Source: Streptomyces daqingensis (lineage in GTDB: Bacteria > Actinomycetota > Actinomycetes > Streptomycetales > Streptomycetaceae). Taken from it: a stretch of 64,000 nucleotides of DNA. The stretch lies in the NCBI RefSeq assembly GCF_014645895.1, contig NZ_BMMP01000013.1, positions 127,478 to 191,477 of the forward strand, written 5' to 3'. The notes below the pieces were generated by a model that did not search any database, was not told the origin of the DNA, and worked only from the letters and a program-made list of their open reading frames with translations. Shown piece by piece: positions 1 through 7,988 of the stretch. The first letter of the stretch is position 1. Each line of letters begins with the position of its first letter. Both the position numbers and the translations under genes were made by a program.

Positions 1-1
1 A

Positions 2-511
2 ACCGTCACCTTCACCGGACCAGGAGGACTCAACCAGACCGTCGGACTCAACGCCTCCGGCCAGGCCTGCACCACCACCTCGACCAGCGGCACCGTCACC
101 GCCACCTACAACGGCGACGCCTGCCGCCAGGGCTCCTCGGGCTCGGTGGCGGTCACGCCCGGCACGACGGGTACGACCCTGACCGCCGCCCCCGCGCAGG
201 TCCGGGTGCGCACGAACGGGCAGTTCGTCATCCCGGCGATGAGCGCCACGCTCAGGGAGACGGCGACCAACAACCCGATCGCCGGGCGCACGGTCACCTT
301 CGTGGCCAACCGCGCAGGAGGCACCACGGTGATCGGCAGCGCGGTCACCAACGCCTCGGGCGTGGCGACGATCGCTCCCCCGAACCGCGTGGTCAGCCCG
401 GTCATCATCACGGCGAGCACGTACCGGGCGAGCTTCGCCGGGGACGGCTGCCTCGGCTCCTCGACGACGACGGCACCGCTGACGTTCGTGGCGTCGCCGC
501 TGCTGCCCTGA
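2..511 (+). CDS. Ig-like repeat secreted/surface protein, C-terminal part
   Basis: The reading frame is open from the first bases of the window to a TGA at 509-511, so only the C-terminal end (about 169 residues) of a longer gene is visible. The translation is rich in Thr, Val, Gly and Ala. It has bacterial Ig-like beta-strand patterns such as TVTFVANRAGGTTV and GVATIAPP, and at least two repeat units. Paired cysteines sit near the edges of the units (GQACTT, GDACRQ, DGCLG). Such repeats are found in exported adhesin-like or cell-surface proteins of actinomycetes. The signal peptide and any enzymatic domain lie outside the window, so the function is unknown. Confidence 0.7.
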   Translation, partial: TVTFTGPGGLNQTVGLNASGQACTTTSTSGTVTATYNGDACRQGSSGSVAVTPGTTGTTLTAAPAQVRVRTNGQFVIPAMSATLRETATNNPIAGRTVTFVANRAGGTTVIGSAVTNASGVATIAPPNRVVSPVIITASTYRASFAGDGCLGSSTTTAPLTFVASPLLP

Positions 512-1219
512 CCCCCGTCCCCGACACCGTCCACCGATCCGACGTCCCACCGACCGGCTGACTCAGCCCACACCACGCCGGGCCGCTCCACGCGGCCCGG
601 CGTGGCCGTGTCCGGGGTGCCTCCGCGACGAGGTGCCGCCCGCGGCCGCGCCGGGTCGCGCGGCATGTGTAGGCTCCGGTTCCGGAACGGGCCGAGAGGT
701 TACTCCGCGTATCACCCCGAGACGCCCTACTCGGATATTCGTGTTCACCCGGCCGTATTCGACTTTTCTTCACTTCGCGACTTTGTCGACGTAATCGACT
801 TTCCCGGTGAACTGACCGCCGTAGAAGCCCTGATCCGGAACGTGCGGGCACCGTCTGAGATTTTTTCGTCGCATTCTGCAACAACCGTGTCGCTGCTGAA
901 CTCACTCCACTACGTTGTCAGGCGCGAACACCTCGCGAACCGGTCGGGTCAGACCAGCCCGTCTGATGCCGTGACGGGCCAGGACGCGCCTTGGGCGCCC
1001 ACCCGTGCGGCGAGGGCAGCATGCGTTCTGGGGACGCCCGTCCAACGCTCGTTTTCGCGTGGCGAAGGACAGTTGAACAGGGAGTTCCAGCACCGCTCCG
1101 GGCCCGGCGTACGGCCGTTTCGTCCTCCGAGGCGGCTGCTGCGCCAGCAAAACGCGCTCTACAGCGAAAGGTGAACGGCGCGATTCAGCACACGGACAAG
1201 CTGCCTTGAAAGAGAAACC
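512..1219. other. 708-bp intergenic region, relatively AT-rich centre
   Basis: No convincing gene is seen between the Ig-like protein and the binding-protein gene. About 700-900 is clearly lower in GC than its surroundings and contains runs such as gattttttc. An open frame from 602 to 1174 crosses it, but it has no ribosome-binding site or recognisable domain, and its codon use is unlike the neighbours. The promoter of the downstream lipoprotein gene presumably lies in the right half. Confidence 0.5.
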
Positions 1220-2575
1220 ATGAGAAAACCTCACAAAGCGCTATCTGGACTGTCTGCGGCCGCCGTGGCGCTCGTCCTCACGGCGACTGCCTGCAGCAGC
1301 CTCAATCAGGGCTCCGGCGACCAGGAGTTCAGCGGCCGGACGCTCACGGTCGCCGGGACCTGGGACGGCGGAGAGGGCAAGGCCTTCCGGAAGGTGCTGG
1401 ACGGCTTCACGGCCAAGACGGGCGCCAAGGTGAAGTTCGAGTCCAGCCGGGCGACCGGCGTGGACGACTTCGCCGCGTTCATCCGCGACAAGGTCAAGAG
1501 CAAGAAGGCCCCCGACGTGGCGATGGTGCCGCAGGTCGGCGTTCTCCAGCAGTTCGCGCAGAAGGGCTGGCTCGAACCGCTGCCGCCGAGCGTCGAGCTT
1601 GAGGCCGCCCGCAACTTCGCGCTGGTGTGGCAGAACTACGGCAGCTACAGACGCGTCTTCTACGGCCTGTACTTCAAGGCGTCCCACAAGTCGACCGTCT
1701 GGTACAACCCGAAGGCGTTCGACAAGGCCGAGGTGCTGCCGCCGACCGACTACGACGAGATGCTGAGGGTCGGCAAAAAGCTTTCGGCCGCGGGCTACCC
1801 GGCGTTCTCCGTCGCGGGCAAGGACGCCTGGCCCCTCACCGACTGGTTCGAGAACATCTACCTCGCCCAGGCCGGGCCCACCAACTACGCCAAGCTCGCC
1901 ACCAACGAGATCGGCTGGACGGACCCGACCGTCGTCAAGGCGCTGAAGACACTCGGCAAGCTCACCAACGACCAGGACCTGACCGTCGGAGGGGGCACGG
2001 AAGCCCTGCGGACCGACCTGGCCGAGTCCGTGGAGGCGGTCTTCGGCAAGAAGCCGAAGGCGGCCATGGTCTACGAGGGCGACTTCGTCGCGGGTCTCAT
2101 CGCCGGGGAGTCGAAGAAGGACGTCGACAAGGTCGCCAACTTCTTCCCGTTCCCCAAGGTCGACGACGGCGAGGCGCCCGTACTGAGCGGCGGGGACGCC
2201 GCCGTCGCCATGAAGGACAGCAAGAACAAGGAACTGGCGATGTCCTTCATCGAGTACCTGGCGAGCCCCAAGGCCGCCTCCATATGGGCCAAGGAGGGCG
2301 GCTTCCTCTCGCCCAACATCAACCTCGACCTGGACGCCTACCCCGACGACACGACCCGCAAGATCGCCAAGTCCCTCGTGGACGCCGGCGAGGCCGTGCA
2401 GTTCGACATGTCCGACCAGGCGCCGGGACCGTTCGGCGGGACCCCCGGGCAGGGCGAGTGGCAGCTCCTGCAGGACTTCGTGCGGGACCCGTCCAACCCG
2501 GAGGCGACCGCCCGGAAGCTGGACGCCGCGGCTGCCAAGGCCTACCTGGACGCCTCGGCCACGGGTACGGGGTGA
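1220..2575 (+). CDS. ABC transporter solute-binding lipoprotein (sugar type)
   Basis: A 451-residue extracellular solute-binding protein of the carbohydrate-uptake (SBP type 1/8) class. It starts with a lipoprotein signal: basic MRKPHK, a hydrophobic stretch, then TATAC with Cys25 as the predicted lipidated residue. The body has the usual pattern of this family, for example TLTVAGTWDGGEG, APDVAMVPQVG, WYNPKAF and an FIEYLASP segment near the C-terminus. Overall it resembles alpha-glucoside-type binding proteins. The start is the ATG after the purine-rich gaaagagaaacc. No permease or ATPase gene follows: the next gene encodes an oxygenase on the same strand, so this binding protein is an orphan and must use permeases encoded elsewhere. 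The exact ligand cannot be read from the sequence. Confidence 0.85.
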   Translation: MRKPHKALSGLSAAAVALVLTATACSSLNQGSGDQEFSGRTLTVAGTWDGGEGKAFRKVLDGFTAKTGAKVKFESSRATGVDDFAAFIRDKVKSKKAPDVAMVPQVGVLQQFAQKGWLEPLPPSVELEAARNFALVWQNYGSYRRVFYGLYFKASHKSTVWYNPKAFDKAEVLPPTDYDEMLRVGKKLSAAGYPAFSVAGKDAWPLTDWFENIYLAQAGPTNYAKLATNEIGWTDPTVVKALKTLGKLTNDQDLTVGGGTEALRTDLAESVEAVFGKKPKAAMVYEGDFVAGLIAGESKKDVDKVANFFPFPKVDDGEAPVLSGGDAAVAMKDSKNKELAMSFIEYLASPKAASIWAKEGGFLSPNINLDLDAYPDDTTRKIAKSLVDAGEAVQFDMSDQAPGPFGGTPGQGEWQLLQDFVRDPSNPEATARKLDAAAAKAYLDASATGTG

Positions 2576-2977
2576 CCGGCAGGGAGGACATCGGTACAGC
2601 ACGACGCTGAACTCCCCCTCGGGGGGCGCAGCGCCGACGTCCGGCTCACGAGAGCAGCCGCCGGACGCCGGCTGGTGGTGACGGCGTGGGGGCCGTCCCA
2701 CTGAACGCCGGCCGCCCTGACGGGGCCGGCCTGGCGCATCGGCCCAGGCGGACGGCCGCGGCGCGGACGCCGTCCGCGCGGGCGTGCCCGGCGGGCGCGG
2801 CATGCGCGAACGGCTGCCCGGAGCGCTCCCGCGTGCGGACCGCCCGCATCCGTCGCGAAGCGTGCGCAAGGCCGCACTCCCACACCCTCCGGCTGTCGCT
2901 CCGGACCCCTCTCCACCACCGCAGACCATGGTCACGTGTGGCGTGTCACAGACAATCAGGTCCGCCTGTGGGAGCTT

Positions 2978-3004
2978 CAACTCTGTTACTACTCAGTAGA
3001 GTTG
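2978..3004. promoter_or_regulatory. Inverted repeat (candidate operator) upstream of the oxygenase
   Basis: CAACTCT (2978-2984) and AGAGTTG (2998-3004) form a perfect 7-bp inverted repeat with a 13-base spacer. The spacer and right arm contain a second dyad, CTAC-TCA-GTAG (2989-2999). The element lies 20 bp before the start codon of the dioxygenase gene, where a repressor would cover the promoter or the transcript start. No regulator gene adjoins it, so the binding protein is unknown. Confidence 0.5.
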
Positions 3005-3024
3005 AGAGTTCCGGAGAGGACCTG

Positions 3025-3894
3025 ATGAGCACTTCGGAAGCCCTGCCCCTCGAAGACCTGGTCGACTCGGACCGCTATCCCCTCTCGGACCTGGACGGCG
3101 AAACGGGCGCCGCCGTCGTCTCCCGGGCACGGCGTGAACTGGCCGCGGACGGCTGCACGGTGCTCCCCGACTTCATCCGCCCGTCGCTGCAGGGGCTCCT
3201 GCAGCGCGAGTGCGCGGCCATGGCTCCCCGCGCCCACTTCGACGTCGCGACCGTGAACGTCTACAACATGGCCGTCGACGCGGACCTCCCCGAGGACCAT
3301 CCCGGCCGGACCGCCTTCGAGCGGGGCAACGCCTTCGTCCCCCGCGACCGCGTCCCCGCCGGCTCGCTGATCAGCCGGCTCTACTCGCACGCGCTCTTCC
3401 AGCAGTTCGTCGCCCGCTGCTTCGAACTGGGCGAGCTGCACGAACTGGGCGATCCGCTCTCCGGGCTGGTCCTCAACGTCGTCGAGCCCGGCATGGAACA
3501 CCCGTGGCACTTCGACACCAACGAGTTCACCGTCAGCATGCTCACGCAGGCGGCGGAGGACGGCGGCGTCTTCGAGTACTGCCCCAACATCCGCAGCGCC
3601 GAGGAGGAGAACTTCCCCGCGGTGCGGAACGTGCTGGCGGGCGAAGGCGGCGAGCCGGTCCGGCGGCTGCCCCTCCGCCCGGGAGACCTGCAGCTGTTCA
3701 AGGGCCGCTACTCCCTTCACAGGGTCAGCCCGGTGCGCGGCTCCCTCGCCAGGCACTCGGCGATCTTCGCCTACAGCGAGCGTCCGGGCGTCATCGGCAG
3801 CGTCTCGCGTACGCGGCAGCTCTTCGGCCGCGTACTGCCCGAGCATCTCGCCGCCGAGGGCAGGGCGGTGCGGGGAGACCGGCTGCTGGACTGA
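3025..3894 (+). CDS. HalD/BesD-family Fe(II)/2-oxoglutarate oxygenase (predicted hydroxylase)
   Basis: The 289-residue protein resembles the HalD/BesD family, small non-heme iron enzymes acting on free amino acids, several of which are halogenases. The iron-binding motif is seen as His162-Phe163-Asp164 in HPWHFDTNEFTV, with distal His232 in SLHRVSP and a likely 2-oxoglutarate-binding Arg238. In the halogenases of this family the Asp is replaced by Gly to make room for chloride. Its presence here predicts hydroxylation (or another non-halogenating oxidation). The ATG at 3025 is chosen because GGAGAGGA lies 5 bases upstream; longer in-frame starts lack one. It is followed by a methyltransferase and a carnitine-acyltransferase-like gene, which suggests a common pathway on an amino-acid-derived substrate. 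The substrate is not known. Confidence 0.75.
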   Translation: MSTSEALPLEDLVDSDRYPLSDLDGETGAAVVSRARRELAADGCTVLPDFIRPSLQGLLQRECAAMAPRAHFDVATVNVYNMAVDADLPEDHPGRTAFERGNAFVPRDRVPAGSLISRLYSHALFQQFVARCFELGELHELGDPLSGLVLNVVEPGMEHPWHFDTNEFTVSMLTQAAEDGGVFEYCPNIRSAEEENFPAVRNVLAGEGGEPVRRLPLRPGDLQLFKGRYSLHRVSPVRGSLARHSAIFAYSERPGVIGSVSRTRQLFGRVLPEHLAAEGRAVRGDRLLD

Positions 3895-4099
3895 CCCCGG
3901 CCCGTCCCCGGCGGCCCCGCCCGTGACTCCGCACCCGGACTCCGGCTCCGCGCTTGCCGGTTCCGTCCCTCCCGTGGCCTCCCCCGGCGCCCGGCCTGAG
4001 CCGCCGTCAGGACCCGGCCGCCGGACGGGACATCGGCTCAGGCGGGACGGCACCCCGGCCGCGACTCCCCCACCGCGACGACTCCCAGGAGCAAATCCC

Positions 4100-4951
4100 G
4101 TGCGCTTCGACGCCACCGGCAAGGTCTCGCTCGACCACATCTACACGCAGCCCGATCCGCGCGCCTACTTCACCCAGCTCCGCCGCCTCGACTACCGCGT
4201 CCCGCAGGAGGCCAAGCCGTACTTCGTGAAGCTCATCGACGAGTACCGGCAGGCGCGGGGCGTGGAGGTGCCGAAGATCCTGGACGTCGGCTGCTCCTAC
4301 GGCATCAACGCGGCGCTCCTGAAGTACGACGTCACCATGGAGGCCATGTACGCGCGCTACCACGACGAGCGCGCGGGCACGGACGGTGCGGCACCGGCCG
4401 AGACCACCGCCGCCCTTCTCGCCAGGGACCGGAAGCTGGCAAGGTCCCATCTGCCCGTCCGCCGCACCCGGTTCATCGGACTCGACACCTCCGCGAGCGC
4501 GCTGGCGTACGCCCTGGAGGCGGGGTTCCTGGACGAGGCCGTCCACGCAGACCTGGAACGAGAGGAGCCGACGGCGCATCAGCGGGCCCGCCTCGCCGGC
4601 ACGGACCTGGTGATCTCGACGGGGTGCATCGGCTACGTCACCGGGCGCACCCTTACGCGTATCGTCCGTTCCGTGGGTGAACACCGGCCCTGGATGGCGC
4701 ACTTCGTCCTCCGCATGTTTCCCTTCGACCCCGTCGAGACGGCGCTCGCGCAGCTGGGCTACGAGACCGTCCGACTCGACGAGTTGCACAAGCAGCGCCG
4801 TTTCGCCTCCGAGGAGGAGCAGGCGCTCGTGCTGCGGACGATGAGGGAAGCCGGGGTGGATCCCGGGGGCCTGGAGGAGGAAGGCTGGCTGTACGCGCAG
4901 CTCCACCTCTCCCGCCCCGCCGGCACGGGACCGTCCGGCCCGCCGTCGTAG
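4100..4951 (+). CDS. Class I SAM-dependent methyltransferase
   Basis: A 283-residue protein with the Rossmann methyltransferase motif I as ILDVGCSYGINAALL, an acidic loop in FIGLDTSASALAYA (motif II) and a motif-IV-like segment DLVISTGCIGYV. The GTG at 4100 is taken as the start: it follows AGGAGC at good distance, and the upstream in-frame extension is low-complexity Pro/Arg/Gly sequence. The N-terminus VRFDATGKVSLDHIYTQPDP looks like a substrate-cap region. The gene lies 205 bp after the oxygenase and 96 bp before the acyltransferase-like gene, all on the + strand. N-methylation of an amino-acid-derived amine is an attractive guess given the carnitine-acyltransferase-like neighbour, but O- or C-methylation cannot be excluded. 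Confidence 0.8.
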   Translation: MRFDATGKVSLDHIYTQPDPRAYFTQLRRLDYRVPQEAKPYFVKLIDEYRQARGVEVPKILDVGCSYGINAALLKYDVTMEAMYARYHDERAGTDGAAPAETTAALLARDRKLARSHLPVRRTRFIGLDTSASALAYALEAGFLDEAVHADLEREEPTAHQRARLAGTDLVISTGCIGYVTGRTLTRIVRSVGEHRPWMAHFVLRMFPFDPVETALAQLGYETVRLDELHKQRRFASEEEQALVLRTMREAGVDPGGLEEEGWLYAQLHLSRPAGTGPSGPPS

Positions 4952-5006
4952 AGCCCCGCCGGCGCTCTGCGGCCGCCGGTCGCCGACGCCGGCAACGTCC
5001 GCACAC

Positions 5007-5034
5007 ACCCGTCACCCGTCACCCGTCACCCGTA
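5007..5034. repeat. Four 7-bp direct repeats before the acyltransferase gene
   Basis: ACCCGTC occurs in four consecutive 7-bp units (the last ends in A) ending 13 bp upstream of the GTG start at 5048. It may be a simple slippage product or a regulator-binding array. No Shine-Dalgarno sequence is obvious between it and the start codon. Confidence 0.6.
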
Positions 5035-5047
5035 TCAACGATCCGAA

Positions 5048-6889
5048 GTGAGAGCAGAATTGAACAGCAGTCAGGGAAGTGCGACCGTCCCGACCTTCGC
5101 GCAGGAGGACTCCCTGCCGCGCGTGCCGCTGCCCACCCTCGAGGAGAGCTGCGAGCGGTTCCTCTCCTGGTGCGCACCGCTGCTCACACCCGGCGAACTC
5201 GCCGAGACGCGGGCCGAGGTCGAGGAGTTCCTTCGGCCCGGCGGCTGGGGACGCGCCCTGCACTCCGCGCTGGAGGAATACAACGCCCGCGAGGAGGTGA
5301 ACAGTTGGCTGGACACGTTCTGGCCCTACCGCTACCTGGGACGCCGTGACCGGATCGCCCTCAACGCCAACTTCTTCTTTCTCTTCCGGGATTCGCCGCA
5401 GACCCAGGTCGAGCGGGCCGCCGGACTCGTCGCCGGCGCGGTCGCCTACAAGCGGCAGATCGACGAGGAGACCATCCCGCCGGTGGTTCTCCGGGGCCGC
5501 CCGCAGTCGATGGAGCAGCACAAGTACCTCTTCTCCAGCACCCGCATCCCCGGTGCCGAGCTGGACACCTCCCGCACCCCGTACTCCGAGGCGTGGCCGG
5601 GCCCGTCGCGCGAGCGGCACGTCGTGGTCCTGCACAAGGGCCGGATGTTCCGCATGGACGTCCTGGGCGAGGACGGCACGCCGCACAGTCTCGGTGATCT
5701 CGAGTCCGGACTGCGGGCGGTGATGAAGGCGGCAGCCGAACCGGCCGCGCCGGACTCCTCGGTGGGCCACCTCACGACGATGGCCCGCGCCGAATGGGCG
5801 GGGACGCGGGAGTCGCTGATCGCGCTCCACCCCGGCAACGCCGAGTCGCTCGAGGTCATCGAGACGGCCCTGTTCTGCGTCTGCCTGGAGGACTTCGCAC
5901 CGGCCGGCGTCCAGGAGGCGTGCGACGAGCTGCTCCACGGCGACCGCGGCAACCGCTGGTTCGACAAGGCCGTCTCGATCGTCGTCTTCGAGGACGGGCG
6001 TGCGGGTCTGAACATCGAGCACTGCCAGCTGGACGGCACCACCGTCCTCAGCTTCACGGACGCGCTGCTGAACAGCACCCCCGAGGAGCACTCGTCGGCC
6101 TCGGGGGCACGCTCCCAGGGGCAGCCCGCCGTCGGGCCCGTCGAGTTCGCGCTGGACGACTCGCTGCGGGAACGGGTGCGCTCCGCCGCCGACGCGTTCG
6201 CCCAGTACGGACGCGACACCGCGACGCGCACCGTCTCCTTCGAGGACTTCGGCAGCAGCACAGCGAAGTCGCTGGGGGTGTCGCCCGACGCGTTCGTGCA
6301 GCTGGCCTACCAGCTCGCGCACAAGAGGGCGAAGGGCCACCTCGGCGCCACGTACGAGTCGATCGCGACCCGCCAGTACCGTCACGGCCGTACGGAGGCG
6401 ATGCGCGTCGTCACCCCGGAGATGTTCGACTTCGTGGCCGCCATGGACGACGGGGCCGCCGACGGGGAGACGCGGCGTGCCGCGTTCCGTGCCGCGGCGG
6501 AGAAGCACGTGGCGCGGGCCAAGGAGTGCCAGGCCGTCGAGGCCCCCGAACAGCACCTGTGGGAACTGGAGTTGATCCAGCGCAGGCGCGGCGGGGAGGT
6601 CGGGGTGCCGGAGCAGCCCGCGCTCTTCCGCACGCCGGGGTGGCTGACGATGCGGGACGACTACCTGAGCACGAGTTCCGCGCCGTCCGTCAACATCCAG
6701 TACTTCGGCTTCGGTTCGACGAGCAGCCGCTGCATCGGCGTCGCCTACGTCCTGCTGCCGGACCGCTTCAACCTGTACCTGAGCACGCCGAAGACGGTGG
6801 CCGGACAGATGCACACCTTCGCCGACTGCCTCCGGGACGCGGTGGCGGAGCTGCGCGAGCTGCTCGCGGAAGGCCGTACGGACGCCTGA
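5048..6889 (+). CDS. Choline/carnitine O-acyltransferase family protein
   Basis: A 613-residue protein of the same length class as carnitine acyltransferases. The catalytic histidine is seen as His325 in NIEHCQLDGT, matching the EHxxxDG pattern. The CoA-contact motif appears as HGRTE (446-450), and the carnitine carboxylate-binding STS motif as YLSTSSAPS (541-543), followed by YFGFGSTS. Proteins with all three motifs transfer acyl groups between CoA and a quaternary-ammonium alcohol such as carnitine or choline. This family is mainly eukaryotic and uncommon in bacteria. GTG at 5048 is the best start, though without a strong ribosome-binding site. As the third gene of the oxygenase-methyltransferase set, it suggests that the pathway makes or acylates a carnitine-like hydroxylated betaine (inference). 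Confidence 0.85.
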   Translation: MRAELNSSQGSATVPTFAQEDSLPRVPLPTLEESCERFLSWCAPLLTPGELAETRAEVEEFLRPGGWGRALHSALEEYNAREEVNSWLDTFWPYRYLGRRDRIALNANFFFLFRDSPQTQVERAAGLVAGAVAYKRQIDEETIPPVVLRGRPQSMEQHKYLFSSTRIPGAELDTSRTPYSEAWPGPSRERHVVVLHKGRMFRMDVLGEDGTPHSLGDLESGLRAVMKAAAEPAAPDSSVGHLTTMARAEWAGTRESLIALHPGNAESLEVIETALFCVCLEDFAPAGVQEACDELLHGDRGNRWFDKAVSIVVFEDGRAGLNIEHCQLDGTTVLSFTDALLNSTPEEHSSASGARSQGQPAVGPVEFALDDSLRERVRSAADAFAQYGRDTATRTVSFEDFGSSTAKSLGVSPDAFVQLAYQLAHKRAKGHLGATYESIATRQYRHGRTEAMRVVTPEMFDFVAAMDDGAADGETRRAAFRAAAEKHVARAKECQAVEAPEQHLWELELIQRRRGGEVGVPEQPALFRTPGWLTMRDDYLSTSSAPSVNIQYFGFGSTSSRCIGVAYVLLPDRFNLYLSTPKTVAGQMHTFADCLRDAVAELRELLAEGRTDA

Positions 6890-6983
6890 ACCGCCCCACC
6901 ACGGGGCCCGCGGCGCCAGGTGTGACGGCGCCGCGGGCCCCGGGCGGGCGGGAAAGGGCGGGCCGTGGGCCACGGCCCCGGTC

Positions 6984-6996
6984 CATACTGGTTGTC
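6984..6996 (+). promoter_or_regulatory. Candidate leaderless promoter (-10 CATACT)
   Basis: CATACT at 6984-6989 fits a TAnnnT-type -10 box and ends 7 bases before the ATG at 6997. No ribosome-binding site precedes that ATG. The geometry would place transcription start at or next to the A of ATG. No clear -35 box is visible. Confidence 0.4.
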
Positions 6997-7809
6997 ATGT
7001 CCCGTCATTCAGCTCCGGACCGCGCCCCGGAAGAGCGCCCGGCCACGGTTCCCGGTGGCTCCCCAGGGTCGGGAGTGGCACTGGTGACCGGGGCCTCACG
7101 GGGCCTGGGGGCCTCCATAGCACGGCAGTTGGCTGCCGACGGGTGGCCCGTGGCCGTCAACTACAGGTCCGACGCTGCCGGAGCCGCCAAGGTCGTGGCG
7201 GCCGTCCGCGAAGTCGGCGGCACCGCGGAGGCCCTGTGCGCGGACGTCACGGACGAGGAGTCGGTCACCGGCCTCGTCGGACAAGCCGAGCGGCTGCTGG
7301 GCGGGCCGGTCGAGGTGCTGGTCCTCAACGCCACCGGTCCCCAGCCGGCCGTTCCCGTCGAACAGCTCACCTGGGACGCGCACTTGGACCAGCTCCGCTT
7401 CTTCGTCAAGAGCCCCACGCTGCTGCTGCGTGCCGCGCTGCCCGGCATGAAGGGCCTGGGCCGCGGCAGGGTGATCCAGATCGGGTCCGACATGTTCGAA
7501 CGCGCGCTGCCGGGCATGTCCGCCTACGTGGCGGCGAAGGGAGCGCAGCTCGGCCTGACGCGCTCCTGGGCGCGGGAGCTGGGCCCCCACGGGATCACCG
7601 TGAACCTCGTCGCTCCGGGCTGGGTGCCCGTCGAGCGGCATGCGGGAGCGAACGAGGAGGAGCTGCGCGCGTACGCGTCCGAGGTTCCGCTGGGCCGGAC
7701 GGGAAGCCCCGGCGACGTCGCGTCCACCGTGTCGTTCCTGGCGTCCGGGGCCGCCGCGTTCATCACCGGCGAGCGCGTGACCGTCAACGGCGGACACACC
7801 ATCGACTGA
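6997..7809 (+). CDS. Short-chain dehydrogenase/reductase (FabG-like)
   Basis: A 270-residue classical SDR. The cofactor motif TGASRGLG lies at about residues 32-39, and the NNAG region is altered to LNATG. The catalytic Ser is in IGSDMF and the Tyr/Lys pair in YVAAK, followed by NLVAPGWV and the C-terminal NGGHTID typical of FabG-like reductases. It should act as an NAD(P)H-dependent oxidoreductase on a hydroxy/oxo substrate in the cytoplasm. The replaced NNAG asparagine is mildly unusual. The first 25 residues are a Pro/Arg-rich extension and the true start could be further in. The gene follows the acyltransferase by 107 bp but seems to have its own leaderless promoter. Confidence 0.85.
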   Translation: MSRHSAPDRAPEERPATVPGGSPGSGVALVTGASRGLGASIARQLAADGWPVAVNYRSDAAGAAKVVAAVREVGGTAEALCADVTDEESVTGLVGQAERLLGGPVEVLVLNATGPQPAVPVEQLTWDAHLDQLRFFVKSPTLLLRAALPGMKGLGRGRVIQIGSDMFERALPGMSAYVAAKGAQLGLTRSWARELGPHGITVNLVAPGWVPVERHAGANEEELRAYASEVPLGRTGSPGDVASTVSFLASGAAAFITGERVTVNGGHTID

Positions 7810-7988
7810 CGCGGACGCCCCCGGCGGCGGCTTTCCGGACGCCGTGTGGCAGGGCTCTCACCTTGCGTGGTGCGCCGTGGCTTCGCCGCAGGTCGGCCTG
7901 TAGCGTGCCCAGGGATTCGACGCAGACAGCGGCGTGGAAACCGGCGCAGTGCGCGGTGGAGGCGCCGTCCGTGGACGAGGAGATCTCC

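Noticed and set aside
602..1174. Possible gene upstream of the binding-protein gene
   Set aside because: No ribosome-binding site, mixed composition and no recognisable motif; it ends in Arg-rich shadow-like sequence.
3025..3894. Radical halogenase
   Set aside because: The metal-site triplet is HFD; halogenases of this family have Gly at the Asp position.
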